DNA of 64,000 nt from an uncultured Lachnospiraceae bacterium (GTDB lineage Bacteria; Bacillota; Clostridia; Lachnospirales; Lachnospiraceae). Shown here one piece after another: positions 51,143-62,048 of the stretch. The translations under genes were made by a program, and so were the position numbers. The stretch covers positions 37,884 to 101,883 of the forward strand of contig CACWQH010000002.1 in assembly GCA_902762955.1 (NCBI GenBank), written 5' to 3'. Every line of letters begins with the position of its first letter. Within the stretch, counting starts at the first letter, position 1. The notes beneath the pieces were generated by a model, which was not told where the DNA came from, did not search any database, and worked only from the letters and a program-made list of their open reading frames with translations.

Positions 51143-51880
51143 TTACAGATACTCAATCCCTACAAGAGTAAGTCCGCAGGCCTCGGATTTAGGTCCCGCC
51201 TTTGCTCTGTCACAGGCTTCAAGAATCTCCTTTACATGCTCCGGCTCATACATTCCCATACCACACTTTAAAAGTGTTCCCATAATTATTCGAACCATAT
51301 TATATAAAAAACCGGTTCCCTTTATAGTCATGGTTATCATATTGCCATCTTTGGAAAAATGTATATCCGTTACCGTTCTTACAGTACTTTCAACCTGTGT
51401 TCTCGGCGTACAGAAGGATTTGAAATCATGCTCGCCTATGAGATAATTTGCAGCCTCCTGCATCTTATCAAGGTCTATATTATAATAGACGAATTTGGAA
51501 TAAAGCCTGACCATAGGATTTGGAAATCTGTCGTTCCATATCTTATATTCATAGGTCTTTATGGTATCGCAAAACCTCGGATGAAAGTCCTCCGCTACCT
51601 GACAGGAATTTCGAATCCTAATATCATCCGGAAGTCTCTGATTAAGTGCAAAGGAAATCTTTTCTGCCGGTATCCTCGTATTGGTATCAAATACCGCCAC
51701 ATTTCCCATAGCATGTACACCCGAATCGGTACGGCTTGCTCCTATTACCTTTATATCCTCACCAAGAAGCTCAGAAAGCTTTTTATTGAGCACCTCTTCT
51801 ATAGTTATTCCATTGTCCTGTATCTGCCAGCCACAGTAGTTCGTACCGTCGTAGGCTATAATCAATTTTACTCTTATCAT
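51143..51880 (-). CDS. truA: tRNA pseudouridine(38-40) synthase
   Basis: This 245-aa enzyme converts uridines 38-40 in the anticodon arm to pseudouridine. The catalytic Asp lies in GASRTDSGVHAMGNV (about residue 52), with YDGTNYCGWQIQ at the N terminus and FLYNMVRIIMGTLL near the C terminus. It follows ecfT by 21 bp. In most Firmicutes rplM comes next, but here another 11 kb intervene. Confidence 0.97.
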   Translation of the reverse strand: MIRVKLIIAYDGTNYCGWQIQDNGITIEEVLNKKLSELLGEDIKVIGASRTDSGVHAMGNVAVFDTNTRIPAEKISFALNQRLPDDIRIRNSCQVAEDFHPRFCDTIKTYEYKIWNDRFPNPMVRLYSKFVYYNIDLDKMQEAANYLIGEHDFKSFCTPRTQVESTVRTVTDIHFSKDGNMITMTIKGTGFLYNMVRIIMGTLLKCGMGMYEPEHVKEILEACDRAKAGPKSEACGLTLVGIEYL

Positions 51881-51901
51881 ATTTCCTCGAAAATAAAAAT
51901 A

Positions 51902-52681
51902 TTAGAATTTTATTATAAAATATATCCCAACTATAAGCAATACCAACAAAATTGCGTAAACGATATAATCCTGTTTTTTATACTTAAGCGGTCTTAACTT
52001 TGTTCTGTTTTTTCCGCCGGTATAGCATCTTGAATCCATGGCATCCGCCAGACACTTTGCTCTGTCTATGGAATTTTGAAAAAGAGGGATAATCACTGTC
52101 CTTAAGCTTTTTATCCTCTTAACCGGACCGCCCTTATCAAACTCGGCTCCACGCATCTCCTGTGCCTTCATAATCCTGTCAAGCTCCTCCATAAGCACAG
52201 GTATAAACCTCAAAGCAATTGTTATGCCCATTGCAACATTTCCCTTGATTGCAAAGCATTTTTCAAGCCCATCCGTAAGCTCTGTCGGAGTAGTCGTATA
52301 CATCAAAAGTGAGGACATAAATATAATCAAAAGCATTCTCCAGAATACATATACGGCTTTAAGAATTCCCTCAGCGGTTATAGTTATACCACCTATTTTT
52401 AAAAGCACATCACCATATACCGTAAATATATTTATCATCGAACAAATCAGGATAAATATAATTATTCCACGCATACCTTTTACCATATGCTTTACGGGCA
52501 CATTGGACACAATAAGTGCAGTCATAAATACAATCGTCAGAAGTCCAAACAGATAGATATTTTTATCCAATAAAGAAAGTATAATAAATACAATCACAAA
52601 TCTGATTTTCACCCTTGGATCAAGCTCATGAACCGGAGATTTAACACTATAAAATTGTCCTATGGTTATATCTCTTAACAT
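51902..52681 (-). CDS. ecfT: Energy-coupling factor transporter membrane protein EcfT
   Basis: This 259-aa protein has six membrane helices and the two coupling motifs of EcfT (A-R-x type: AQEMRGAEFDKGGPVKRI and ADAMDSRCYTGGKNRTKL) that contact the ATPases. It joins vitamin-binding S-components with the ATPase pair. The ATG lies 2 bp after the fused ATPase gene. Confidence 0.96.
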   Translation of the reverse strand: MLRDITIGQFYSVKSPVHELDPRVKIRFVIVFIILSLLDKNIYLFGLLTIVFMTALIVSNVPVKHMVKGMRGIIIFILICSMINIFTVYGDVLLKIGGITITAEGILKAVYVFWRMLLIIFMSSLLMYTTTPTELTDGLEKCFAIKGNVAMGITIALRFIPVLMEELDRIMKAQEMRGAEFDKGGPVKRIKSLRTVIIPLFQNSIDRAKCLADAMDSRCYTGGKNRTKLRPLKYKKQDYIVYAILLVLLIVGIYFIIKF

Positions 52682-52683
52682 TA

Positions 52684-54447
52684 TTATTTTAATCCCTTAA
52701 GTATATTATCAATACCTTCATCTATATCTTTTACAAGGCAGGAAACCTCAAGCCCTTCATTTCTTAAGCCTATCAATAGCTGCATTATAACCGGCAGATT
52801 GTATATCTCCTTTTCCCTATCCTCAGCCTTAAGATACATCTCATAAAAAACATTTGCCGGAACACCGTCTGCAATCACTTTGCCACCGGAAAGGGCGATA
52901 AGCCTGTCCGCATATCCGGCTGCACTCTCCACATCATGACTAACCATAACAATGGTTATACCTGCATCCTTATGAAGAGCATCTATTATATCAAGCATAT
53001 TCTGCTTACCTTCAGGATCAAGTCCCGAAAGAGGTTCATCAAGTATCAGATACTCCGGCTGCATGGCAAGAACTCCCGCAAGCGCCACACGCCTTTTTTC
53101 TCCTCCGGAAAGCTTATTTATAGGTATATCATATATTTCGTCCGAAAGTCCGACAACCTCGATAGCTTCATATGCTCTTTTTTCTGCCTCAACTTCGGTT
53201 ACACCCGTATTTCTTGGTCCAAACACAACATCCTCATATACATTTTTTGCAAAGAGCTGCTGCTCCGGAAACTGAAATACAAATCCAAGCTTTTTCCTTA
53301 TCTTACCGATATCCGAAGCCTTATCCATAACATCCACACCGTCTACATAAACCATATCTGTATCGGTTTTAACAAGTCCCGGGATAAGCTTTAAAAGTGT
53401 GGACTTGCCTGCTCCGGTTCCTCCGACTATAACAACATATTCTCCTTTACCGATACTTAGTGATATATCCTTTAAAACAGTCTTTTTATCATAGGAATAA
53501 TCTGCATGATTGAAAAGAATGGCGTTTACCGGATTTATCTTTGCTTTTACAATATGATTTTCTTCCTGCTTCGTATCAAGAAAAAATGAATTCGGATGTT
53601 CGGCCTTTATTCTTTTAACAAGCGCCTTAACGGAAAAGATACCATCTGTCCTTAAAACCTTTGATTCTAAAAGCTTATCCTTAATCTCAACAACCGCAGG
53701 ACATTCCAGTCCTGCTTCTTTAAGCTTTTCTTTATTGGCAAATATACTTTCTTTATTGCCACGAAGAAAAATCCTGCCTTTATTCATTATGTATATGTAG
53801 TCTGCGATTAAAAGCTCGTCCATATTGTGAGTAATCATAATTATGGTTATTCCAAGCTTTTCATTTATATCCTTTATGCTTTCTAAAATCTCCCATCTGG
53901 ATTTATTATCAAGCATACTTGTAGCCTCATCCAAAACTATACAGGACGGCTTCATGGCAAGAACTCCCGCTATGGCAACCTTTTGCTTTTCTCCACCGCT
54001 TAACTCATCAATTTTTGTATCAGCCATCTTTGCTCCAAGTCCTGCGCCGGAAAGAGCATCAAAAACCCTTTCCCAGAGCTTATCAGAAGGAATGCCTATA
54101 TTTTCAGCGCCAAATGCAACATCCTCTGCAACGACACTTCCGATAATCTGGTTATCCGGATTTTGGAAAACCATACCTACTTTTTTTCTTATCTTAAATA
54201 TATCCTCATCCGAACCGTTTATCGCATCTATTCCGCCTATTAGAACAGTCCCGTCGATTGGTGTGATTAAGCAGTTAAGAATCTTGGCAAAGGTACTTTT
54301 TCCGGAGCCGTTTCTTCCTGCTATAGCGATAAAATCCCCCTTTGCTGCATCAAAATTAATCCCACGTATGGCATTGATCATATCCGTGAGATTTTCCTCT
54401 TCATCACGCTCATAATATTCAAATTCAAGGTCTTTTATCTTAATCAT
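52684..54447 (-). CDS. Fused ECF transporter ATPase (EcfA1-EcfA2)
   Basis: This 587-aa protein contains two complete ATPases in one chain. The first half has Walker A GRNGSGKST, LSGGEKQKVAIAG and CIVLDEATSM (like EcfA1). The second half, from about 310, has GGTGAGKST, LSGGEKRRVALAG and YLILDEPLSGLD (like EcfA2). A linker of about 60 residues joins them. Firmicutes usually encode the two as separate adjacent genes. The ATG at 54447 is favoured over a TTG 15 bases upstream. It forms an operon with ecfT and truA. Confidence 0.93.
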   Translation of the reverse strand: MIKIKDLEFEYYERDEEENLTDMINAIRGINFDAAKGDFIAIAGRNGSGKSTFAKILNCLITPIDGTVLIGGIDAINGSDEDIFKIRKKVGMVFQNPDNQIIGSVVAEDVAFGAENIGIPSDKLWERVFDALSGAGLGAKMADTKIDELSGGEKQKVAIAGVLAMKPSCIVLDEATSMLDNKSRWEILESIKDINEKLGITIIMITHNMDELLIADYIYIMNKGRIFLRGNKESIFANKEKLKEAGLECPAVVEIKDKLLESKVLRTDGIFSVKALVKRIKAEHPNSFFLDTKQEENHIVKAKINPVNAILFNHADYSYDKKTVLKDISLSIGKGEYVVIVGGTGAGKSTLLKLIPGLVKTDTDMVYVDGVDVMDKASDIGKIRKKLGFVFQFPEQQLFAKNVYEDVVFGPRNTGVTEVEAEKRAYEAIEVVGLSDEIYDIPINKLSGGEKRRVALAGVLAMQPEYLILDEPLSGLDPEGKQNMLDIIDALHKDAGITIVMVSHDVESAAGYADRLIALSGGKVIADGVPANVFYEMYLKAEDREKEIYNLPVIMQLLIGLRNEGLEVSCLVKDIDEGIDNILKGLK

Positions 54448-54492
54448 CTTAGATAAATCCAATCCAAAAATATACTAAAAAATACCAGTTTA

Positions 54493-54526
54493 TAAAAAGA
54501 GAGCCACAGCTCTGTGACTCCCTTTT
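54493..54526 (-). terminator. Terminator of the spc/alpha ribosomal operon
   Basis: GAGCCACAG and CTGTGACTC pair with one mismatch, preceded and followed by A and T runs. It lies between rplQ and the ECF genes. Confidence 0.8.
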
Positions 54527-54559
54527 AACCTTTATCATATATAATGCAGACTAATCCGA

Positions 54560-55108
54560 TTATACAAGTTCAAGTATAACCTTCATAGCACCGTCGCCGC
54601 GACGCTCACCAATCTTAACGATTCTGGTGTAACCGCCGTTACGACCTGCATACTTTGTACCATACTCGTCAAATAACTTTGCAGTTAAATCAACCTTCTT
54701 AGTACCTGCTTTCTTACCTGCAGCATCAGTAGGAACCTCAACAACAGGATATAAAACCTTAAGCATCTGTCTTCTTGCATGAAGTCTTGATGGCTGATCC
54801 TTCTTGATGGTCTTCTCAACTTCATCATACTGAGTTACTTTCTTTTTCTTACCATCAACCTCGATAGTCTCTTTGATTCTCTTGCCATCCTTATCCTTCT
54901 TAGCAACCTTAGCGGTTACGGTAACTTCATCATAGTTATCCTTTTCCTTAACAGCTAAAGTGATAAGATGCTCAGCAATCTTTCTAACTTCCTTAGCTCT
55001 TGCCTCAGTAGTCTCAATCTTGCCATGATATATTAACTGTGTTACCTGATTACGAAGTAAAGCCATTCTCTGATCAGCTTTCTTACCAAGTTTTCTATAC
55101 ATTGCCAT
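54560..55108 (-). CDS. rplQ: 50S ribosomal protein L17 with internal insertion
   Basis: The ATG at 55108 behind GGAGG gives 182 aa (an upstream frame adds 12 residues without support). The core matches L17 (YRKLGKKADQRMALLRNQVTQLI, LHARRQML, GGYTRIVKIGERRGDGA). A lysine-rich insertion of about 50 residues (about 56-106) interrupts the usual sequence; the Bacillus protein has 120 aa. The insertion should lie on the ribosome surface near the tunnel exit. Confidence 0.96.
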   Translation of the reverse strand: MAMYRKLGKKADQRMALLRNQVTQLIYHGKIETTEARAKEVRKIAEHLITLAVKEKDNYDEVTVTAKVAKKDKDGKRIKETIEVDGKKKKVTQYDEVEKTIKKDQPSRLHARRQMLKVLYPVVEVPTDAAGKKAGTKKVDLTAKLFDEYGTKYAGRNGGYTRIVKIGERRGDGAMKVILELV

Positions 55109-55186
55109 TTTAAATATCCTCCTTACCCATGACAGGGTCTTCACTGTGCTTACTATTATTCAGCGTGAGTGGTAATTAGATGAGTT

Positions 55187-56143
55187 TTACTCATCATCTG
55201 ACTTAAGGGATAAACCTAACTCCTTAAGCTTTGCTAAAACCTCTTCAAGAGACTTACGACCAAGGTTACGAACCTTCATCATATCCTCTGTGGTCTTATG
55301 TGTTAATTCTTCTACAGTATTAATTCCTGCTCTCTTAAGACAATTATATGAACGAACTGTAAGCTCAAGCTCATCAATGTTCATCTCGAGAACCTTTTCC
55401 TTCTCATCATCAGTCTTTTCAACCATAACATCAACTGTCTTGGCATTTTCAGATAAGTCAATGAAAAGATTTAAGTGCTCACTTAATACCTTGGCAGCAA
55501 GACTTACAGCCTCATCCGGTGCAAGTGTACCGTTAGTAAATACGTCAAGTGTAAGCTTGTCATAATCAGTGATCTGACCTACACGGGTATTTTCTACTGT
55601 AAGGTTAACACGCTCAACAGGAGTATAGATAGAATCTACTGCGATTGCATCGATAGATGAATCAATACCCTTATTCTTATCTGCACCTACATATCCTCTG
55701 CCGTTAGTAATTGTAAGCTCCATCTCGAGCTTTGCGTCTGCACCGCTAAGGTTAGCGATTACAAGCTCAGGATTAAGTATTTCTATGTCACCGTCAACCT
55801 GGATATCTCCGGCTGTAACAACAGTATCACCTACTGCGTCGATATAAGCAGTCTTAACCTCATTTAAAGAACCATTGTTCTTTATGCAGAGATTCTTGAT
55901 GTTCATAACGATTTCAGTTACATCTTCCTTAACTCCCGGAATTGAAGAAAACTCGTGTAAAACACCTTTAATCTTGATCATGCTTACAGCAGTACCAGGT
56001 AATGAAGATAACATAATTCTTCTTAATGAATTACCAAGTGTTGTACCATAGCCTCTCTCCAAAGGCTCTACTACAAACCTTCCGAATTTGTTGTCCTCAG
56101 AAATTTCTGCAATTTCAATTCTTGGTTTTTCAAATTCAAACAC
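55187..56143 (-). CDS. rpoA: RNA polymerase alpha subunit
   Basis: This 318-aa subunit has the N-terminal dimerisation domain ([20 protein letters not shown]), a linker and the C-terminal UP-element-binding domain ([30 protein letters not shown]). Normal length. It lies between rpsD and rplQ, the standard alpha-operon order. Confidence 0.99.
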   Translation of the reverse strand: MFEFEKPRIEIAEISEDNKFGRFVVEPLERGYGTTLGNSLRRIMLSSLPGTAVSMIKIKGVLHEFSSIPGVKEDVTEIVMNIKNLCIKNNGSLNEVKTAYIDAVGDTVVTAGDIQVDGDIEILNPELVIANLSGADAKLEMELTITNGRGYVGADKNKGIDSSIDAIAVDSIYTPVERVNLTVENTRVGQITDYDKLTLDVFTNGTLAPDEAVSLAAKVLSEHLNLFIDLSENAKTVDVMVEKTDDEKEKVLEMNIDELELTVRSYNCLKRAGINTVEELTHKTTEDMMKVRNLGRKSLEEVLAKLKELGLSLKSDDE

Positions 56144-56192
56144 TATATAACCCTCCTTTTAAATAACCGGTGTACTAAGTTACTTCTTACTT

Positions 56193-56786
56193 TTACTTTG
56201 AATATAACTCGACGATAAGGGTTTCATTTACAGGAACATCAATCTGCTCTCTTAAAGGCTTCTCAACTACTGTTCCGCTCAATGTCTCAAGATCTGACTC
56301 AAGCCAGCCCGGAACTGTATGTCCTGCATTTGCCTCAACGATATCCTTATATCTCTGTAACGACTTACTCTTTTCTCTTATCTCAATCTTATCACCGGCA
56401 TTTACTCTGTATGAAGGTATATTTACACACTTGCCGTTTACTAAAACATGCTTGTGGTCAACTATCTGTCTTGCCTCACGTCTTGTTCTGGCAAATCCCA
56501 TACGGAATACGATATTGTCAAGTCTTGACTCAAGTAAAATCATAAGATTTGGACCTGTAAGACCCGGCATTCTCTCTGCCTTGTTATATAAGTTACGGAA
56601 AGGCTTCTCAAGCATACCATAGATAAACTTAGCCTTCTGCTTCTCACGAAGCTGCATACCGTACTCACTTACTTTTCTATTTGCTCTTGTTAACTTTCTC
56701 TTTGACTTCTTATTTACACCGAGATACATTGGCTCCATACCCAAAGATCTGCATCTCTTAAGAACTGGGGTTCTATCTACTGCCAT
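56193..56786 (-). CDS. rpsD: 30S ribosomal protein S4
   Basis: The ATG at 56786 gives 197 aa beginning [17 protein letters not shown]; the longer frame overlaps rpsK. The S4 core ([34 protein letters not shown]) is intact. In Bacillus rpsD is a separate gene, but in Clostridia it lies in this operon. Confidence 0.98.
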   Translation of the reverse strand: MAVDRTPVLKRCRSLGMEPMYLGVNKKSKRKLTRANRKVSEYGMQLREKQKAKFIYGMLEKPFRNLYNKAERMPGLTGPNLMILLESRLDNIVFRMGFARTRREARQIVDHKHVLVNGKCVNIPSYRVNAGDKIEIREKSKSLQRYKDIVEANAGHTVPGWLESDLETLSGTVVEKPLREQIDVPVNETLIVELYSK

Positions 56787-56803
56787 TTCCTTGTACCTCC
56801 TTA

Positions 56804-57202
56804 CTAGACTCTTCTTCTTTTTGGTGGACGACATCCGTTATGTGGAACAGGTGTAACATCCTTGATACTTACAACTTCAAGTCCGCTTGCTGAAAGCGCA
56901 CGAATAGCAGCCTCTCTACCTGAACCCGGACCCTTAACCATAACGTCAATAGTCTTTAATCCATATGGTAAAGCTGCCTTTGCAGCAGTCTCTGCTGCCA
57001 TCTGTGCAGCATAAGGAGTAGACTTTCTTGATCCTCTGAAACCTAATCCACCTGCACTAGCCCAAGATAATGCATTACCTTCGGCATCTGTTAATGTAAC
57101 AATTGTATTATTGAAAGATGACTGAATATGAGCCTGTCCACGTTCAACGTTCTTTCTGACACGCTTCTTAGCCACTTTTTTAGTAGTAACTTTCTTAGCC
57201 AT
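56804..57202 (-). CDS. rpsK: 30S ribosomal protein S11
   Basis: This 132-aa protein shows [28 protein letters not shown] and the C-terminal [13 protein letters not shown], both diagnostic. It is part of the alpha operon. Confidence 0.99.
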   Translation of the reverse strand: MAKKVTTKKVAKKRVRKNVERGQAHIQSSFNNTIVTLTDAEGNALSWASAGGLGFRGSRKSTPYAAQMAAETAAKAALPYGLKTIDVMVKGPGSGREAAIRALSASGLEVVSIKDVTPVPHNGCRPPKRRRV

Positions 57203-57260
57203 TAACCTAAACCTCCCTGGTTATTCTATAACTTCCGCGACGTTTTATCGTGGACTACAA

Positions 57261-57629
57261 TTATTTCTTCTTATTAGCTACTGTCTTCTTAGGACCCTTA
57301 CGAGTTCTTGCGTTTGTTTTAGTCTTCTGACCACGAACAGGAAGTCCCTTTCTGTGACGGATACCACGATAGCATCCGATTTCCTGTAAACGCTTGATAT
57401 TAAGAGCTATCTCTCTACGTAAATCACCCTCTACAACCTGAGTCTCGTTGATAACCTCACTGATTCTCTTAACCTCATCATCAGTTAAATCACGAACTCT
57501 GGTATCAGGATTAACTTTTGCTTCTGTAAGAATTCTTGTTGCTGAAGCTCTACCTATACCATAGATATAAGTAAGTCCAATCTCGATTCGCTTGTCTCTT
57601 GGTAAATCAACACCTGAAATACGAGCCAT
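57261..57629 (-). CDS. rpsM: 30S ribosomal protein S13
   Basis: This 122-aa protein starts [20 protein letters not shown] and ends with the basic tail [17 protein letters not shown]. It is the second gene after rpmJ, across a 287-bp gap. Confidence 0.99.
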   Translation of the reverse strand: MARISGVDLPRDKRIEIGLTYIYGIGRASATRILTEAKVNPDTRVRDLTDDEVKRISEVINETQVVEGDLRREIALNIKRLQEIGCYRGIRHRKGLPVRGQKTKTNARTRKGPKKTVANKKK

Positions 57630-57916
57630 TCTAAATTACCTCCGTAAAATTTAACTTCTCTTACCTGTTGATATCAAAATCAACCTACATACCCTCTATG
57701 CCCCAAAGTATCTCTTATATAAATAAGAGGTGAAATGCATACCCGACACATAAAAGATATAACTACATATTATAATTAATTAGCATTTTAAAAATGCTAC
57801 AGCCGCTTTAAATGTTAGAATATAATACCTAAAGTATTACACGCACAAAGACAAGGTATAATTATAGATGGGCTATCATCCTAGATACCTTGTTCTAACC
57901 ATACATGCCGGTTTAA
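57630..57916. other. Gap between rpmJ and rpsM with small inverted repeats
   Basis: There is no ORF. AAGGTAT and ATACCTT (about 57854-57892) and TAATACCTAAAGTATTA form hairpins. On the minus strand TTGTGC and TATATT at an 18-bp spacing could be an internal promoter. The gap is long for this operon and may be a leader that controls rpsM; nothing firmer can be said. Confidence 0.4.
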
Positions 57917-58030
57917 TTAACCCTGGCGCTGTTTGTGCTTTGGATTTTCGCAGATTATTCTAATACTGCCTTTTCTTTTAATGACTTTGCACTTATCGCA
58001 AATTGGTTTTACTGATGCTCTAACCTTCAT
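57917..58030 (-). CDS. rpmJ: 50S ribosomal protein L36
   Basis: This 37-aa protein is read directly from the [23 protein letters not shown] then [17 protein letters not shown]. It contains the zinc-ribbon ligands Cys11, Cys14, Cys27 and His32 of the C+ form. GAAAGGAG precedes the ATG. It lies between infA and rpsM as usual. Confidence 0.98.
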   Translation of the reverse strand: MKVRASVKPICDKCKVIKRKGSIRIICENPKHKQRQG

Positions 58031-58070
58031 TAAAATGCACTCCTTTCAAAAAAGTCCGCTACAAATTGAT

Positions 58071-58099
58071 ATTCTATCATTCTTTTTACCAATTTGCAA
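58071..58099 (-). promoter_or_regulatory. Internal promoter of the alpha operon (upstream of rpmJ)
   Basis: On the minus strand, TTGCAA (58094-58099), a 17-bp spacer and TAGAAT (58071-58076) lie about 40 bp before the rpmJ start. Confidence 0.6.
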
Positions 58100-58180
58100 G
58101 CATTATTTTTACAAATTTTTCCCTTATTAATGATACCAATATTAAAATATGAAATATTACTATCTTATACAGAAAGATAA

Positions 58181-58203
58181 TGCCGGCTTTTAACAAGCCG
58201 GCA
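58181..58203 (-). terminator. GC-rich hairpin after infA
   Basis: TGCCGGCTT (58181-58189) and AAGCCGGCA (58195-58203) form a perfect 9-bp stem. The tail ATTATCTTTC is only partly T-rich, so it may be a partial terminator or processing site; an internal promoter lies downstream. Confidence 0.55.
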
Positions 58204-58217
58204 TATAACCAACTATC

Positions 58218-58436
58218 TTATTTTGCTCTCCAAGTGATACGACCTTTGGTCAAATCATAAGGAGAAAGAACAACCGTTACCTTATCTCCCGGAAGAATCT
58301 TAATGTAGTTCATTCTGAGTTTTCCACTTATGTGTGCTAATACCTTAAGTCCATTCTCAAGTTCTACCTGAAACATAGCATTTGGAAGCTTTTCAAGAAC
58401 AGTTCCTTCCATTTCAATTTCATCTGCCTTTGGCAT
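58218..58436 (-). CDS. infA: Translation initiation factor IF-1
   Basis: This 72-aa OB-fold protein shows [23 protein letters not shown] and [23 protein letters not shown], the standard IF-1 sequence. It binds the A site during initiation. Confidence 0.99.
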   Translation of the reverse strand: MPKADEIEMEGTVLEKLPNAMFQVELENGLKVLAHISGKLRMNYIKILPGDKVTVVLSPYDLTKGRITWRAK

Positions 58437-58457
58437 AAAATAAACCCTCCTATAATT

Positions 58458-59225
58458 CTACAAATCAATTCCTTCTGCTCTGGATAAAATCTCAGGCTCG
58501 CCTTCTGTTATAAGAATTGTATTCTCATAATGTGCCGAAAGCTCACCGTCAGCAGTAACTACTGTCCAATCATCATCAAGCCATTCTACTTCATGAGTTC
58601 CTATGTTAATCATAGGTTCAATCGCTATGGTCATTCCGGCTTTAAGCTTAGGTCCTTTTCTTCCTCTTGGGAAGTTTGGAACCTCCGGTGCCTCATGAAG
58701 ATTTGCTCCGACACCGTGTCCAACCAAATCCTCTACTGCCGTATAACCTCTTGCTGTTATATAATCATATACCGCCATGGATATATCATTTATATGATTG
58801 CCTTCCTTACAAACCTTAAGTGCTTCAAAGAAGCTCTCCTTGGTTGTCTTAATCAGATCTGCAGCCTTGTCGCTTATCTTACCTACCGGATAAGTTCTGG
58901 CCGAATCCGAATGATATCCTTCATATATTACTCCGGCATCAAGACTGACTATATCGCCTTCCTGAAGGATTCTGTGCTTTGAAGGTATTCCGTGAACGAC
59001 CTCATCATTTACGGATATACATATCGAAGCAGGATAGCCGTTGTAATCCAGAAATGAAGGTATACATCCGTAGCTTCTTATCACATCCTCACCTATTTTA
59101 TTAAGCTCATAGGTAGAAATGCCCGGTCTTACCGCCTTCTTCATCTCCTCATGTGTTATAGCAAGAATTCTTCCTGCTTCTCTCATTAAGTCTATCTCTC
59201 TGTGTGATTTAATTATTATAGCCAT
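58458..59225 (-). CDS. map: Methionine aminopeptidase type I
   Basis: This 255-aa enzyme removes N-terminal methionine. The dinuclear metal ligands are present: SLDAGVIYEGYHSDSARTY (two Asp), GHGVG (His), IAIEPM (Glu) and the final Glu in SAHYENTILITE. It has no N-terminal zinc-binding extension. It lies between adk and infA. Confidence 0.98.
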   Translation of the reverse strand: MAIIIKSHREIDLMREAGRILAITHEEMKKAVRPGISTYELNKIGEDVIRSYGCIPSFLDYNGYPASICISVNDEVVHGIPSKHRILQEGDIVSLDAGVIYEGYHSDSARTYPVGKISDKAADLIKTTKESFFEALKVCKEGNHINDISMAVYDYITARGYTAVEDLVGHGVGANLHEAPEVPNFPRGRKGPKLKAGMTIAIEPMINIGTHEVEWLDDDWTVVTADGELSAHYENTILITEGEPEILSRAEGIDL

Positions 59226-59229
59226 GTCA

Positions 59230-59943
<714 letters not shown>

Positions 59944-59968
59944 TTAATCAAATTTATATGCAAATATT

Positions 59969-59997
59969 AATATACAACAAACTTAATTTTTTATCAA
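59969..59997 (-). promoter_or_regulatory. adk promoter
   Basis: On the minus strand, TTGATA (59992-59997), a 17-bp spacer and TATATT (59969-59974). A hairpin with GGAATGTATC/GATACACTCC (about 60028-60055) lies between secY and this promoter and may reduce read-through. Confidence 0.6.
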
Positions 59998-60067
59998 GAA
60001 AATAAAATGGTCTATAATTAGGAATAGGAATGTATCCAAAGATACACTCCTTATTTCCTATATTATA

Positions 60068-61381
60068 CTAATTTGATAAGAAACCTGAGTAGTTTCTTAC
60101 TATCATCTTTGATTCAATCTGCTTAATTGTCTCTATGATAACACCTACTATGATGATGAGTGATGTACCGCCAAAGGATACATTTGCACCAAACATTCCA
60201 TTGAAGAATATAGGTATTATTGCAACAATTATAAGTCCGACTGCACCGATGAAAACTATATAGTTCAGTATTTTATTAAGATAATCCTGTGTTGGCTTGC
60301 CCGGTCTTATACCAGGTATAAAACCGCCACTCTTCTTCATATTGTTTGCAACCTCCATCGGATTAAATGTAACCGATGTATAAAAGTATGCAAAGAAGAA
60401 TACCAAAAGGATATATACTATAAGACCTATGCTGGCCCAAGGATATGCCTTGTTAAACCAATAGTTTGAATTCATTCCCTGCATGATCTTAGCCCATGTG
60501 CTGGAAGTCTTAATGTTAAATAAGTTAACAATTACTGCAGGTACCGATAAAAGTGATGATGCAAAGATGATCGGGATAACACCTGAAGTATTAACCTTGA
60601 GAGGTATATGACTTCCTCTTCCGCCAACCATACGTCTTCCCTGAACCTTCTGTGCATATTGAACAGGGATTTTTCTTTCACCATCCTGTAAAAGTACAAC
60701 AAGTGCAACTGTTATAATGATTACTGCTGCTACAATAACTATAGCAATAACCATATTGACTATATCCTTACCCTTAACAAACTTAAGATATAAATCATAA
60801 AAATCACTAGGCATTCTTGATACGATGTTTATAAGAAGTATGATTGAAATACCATTACCAACACCGTAATCTGTAACCTTTTCACCAAGCCACATAACAA
60901 ATGTGCTTCCGGTTGTAAGTGTTATTATGATTACAAGATATCCAAGTACACCGCTTATAGTAAGGTAATTACCTCTGTCAAAGCCGATGCAAAGGCCAAG
61001 ACTCTCGATTACTGCAAGAAGAATAGTTACATATCTTGTAATTGCAGTTATCTTCTTACGTCCATCTTCTCCATCCTTCTGCATTTCCTCTAAAGCAGGA
61101 ATTGCAATTGTAAGGAGCTGTATAATGATGGATGAAGTAATATACGGTGTAACGTTAAGCGCAAATATTGACATCTGCGTAAATGAGCCTCCGGTAAATG
61201 AACTTAAGAAGCTGTTAGCATCTCCGAGTGCATTTTCCAGATATTCCTTAACTGCCTGAGTATTAAGCCCCGGTACAGGTATAAGACAACCAAGTCTTAT
61301 TACTACAAGAATAAGCAGAGTGAATAATAATCCATTTCGTATTTCTTTAACTTTAAGTGCATTACTTAAGGTCTTGAACAT
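60068..61381 (-). CDS. secY: Protein translocase subunit SecY
   Basis: This 437-aa channel protein has ten membrane helices. It shows GCLIPVPGLN in the first helix region, ALEEMQKDGEDGRKKI, and RRMVGGRGSHIPLKVNTSGVIP-type loops typical of SecY. It forms the Sec channel with SecE/G. It begins one base after rplO. Confidence 0.98.
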   Translation of the reverse strand: MFKTLSNALKVKEIRNGLLFTLLILVVIRLGCLIPVPGLNTQAVKEYLENALGDANSFLSSFTGGSFTQMSIFALNVTPYITSSIIIQLLTIAIPALEEMQKDGEDGRKKITAITRYVTILLAVIESLGLCIGFDRGNYLTISGVLGYLVIIITLTTGSTFVMWLGEKVTDYGVGNGISIILLINIVSRMPSDFYDLYLKFVKGKDIVNMVIAIVIVAAVIIITVALVVLLQDGERKIPVQYAQKVQGRRMVGGRGSHIPLKVNTSGVIPIIFASSLLSVPAVIVNLFNIKTSSTWAKIMQGMNSNYWFNKAYPWASIGLIVYILLVFFFAYFYTSVTFNPMEVANNMKKSGGFIPGIRPGKPTQDYLNKILNYIVFIGAVGLIIVAIIPIFFNGMFGANVSFGGTSLIIIVGVIIETIKQIESKMIVRNYSGFLSN

Positions 61382-61382
61382 A

Positions 61383-61823
61383 CTAAATCACCTCAACTTT
61401 TCCGCCAAGAGCTGTAATCTTCTCCTCAGCTGCCTTACTGCATGCATTAACCTTAACAGTAAGCTTCTTAGTTAACTCTCCATTTCCTAATATCTTAACG
61501 CCATCTCTTGCATTTTTAACGATACCAGCCTCGATGAGAGATGCTACGGTTACCTCAGCACCATCATCAAATCTCTCAAGAGCTGAAATGTTGATTGCTA
61601 CGATTTCCTTGTGGTTTCTGCACTTGAAACCTCTCTTAGGAATTCTTCTATAGAGTGGCATCTGGCCACCCTCAAAACCAGGTCTTGGTGCGCCTGAACG
61701 AGCCTTCTGACCTTTATGTCCCTTACCTGCGGTCTTGCCATTTCCTGAACCATGTCCACGGCCTCTTCTGAAGCTGTCACTCTTAGTTGCACCTTCAGCC
61801 GGCTTTAAACTTGATAAATCCAT
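61383..61823 (-). CDS. rplO: 50S ribosomal protein L15
   Basis: This 146-aa protein has the glycine/basic N-terminal segment [19 protein letters not shown] and [17 protein letters not shown], both invariant blocks of L15. Confidence 0.99.
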   Translation of the reverse strand: MDLSSLKPAEGATKSDSFRRGRGHGSGNGKTAGKGHKGQKARSGAPRPGFEGGQMPLYRRIPKRGFKCRNHKEIVAINISALERFDDGAEVTVASLIEAGIVKNARDGVKILGNGELTKKLTVKVNACSKAAEEKITALGGKVEVI

Positions 61824-61852
61824 GACTTTACCTCCTTTTTCAATATAATTTC

Positions 61853-62035
61853 TTAAGCCTCTTCAACTTTTACTAAATGTCTAACCTGTTTAACCATTCC
61901 CTGAGTTGCTGCATTGTTAGGTAACTCAACAGTCTTATGCATCTTGTTAAGACCTAATGCCTTTACAGTAGCTCTATGCTTAGGAATAGCACCAATAGGT
62001 GATTTAACCAATGTTACTTTAACCTTATCTGCCAT
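61853..62035 (-). CDS. rpmD: 50S ribosomal protein L30
   Basis: This 60-aa protein shows [23 protein letters not shown], the L30 signature. It lies between rpsE and rplO. Confidence 0.98.
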   Translation of the reverse strand: MADKVKVTLVKSPIGAIPKHRATVKALGLNKMHKTVELPNNAATQGMVKQVRHLVKVEEA

Positions 62036-62048
62036 TTCAATTACCTCC

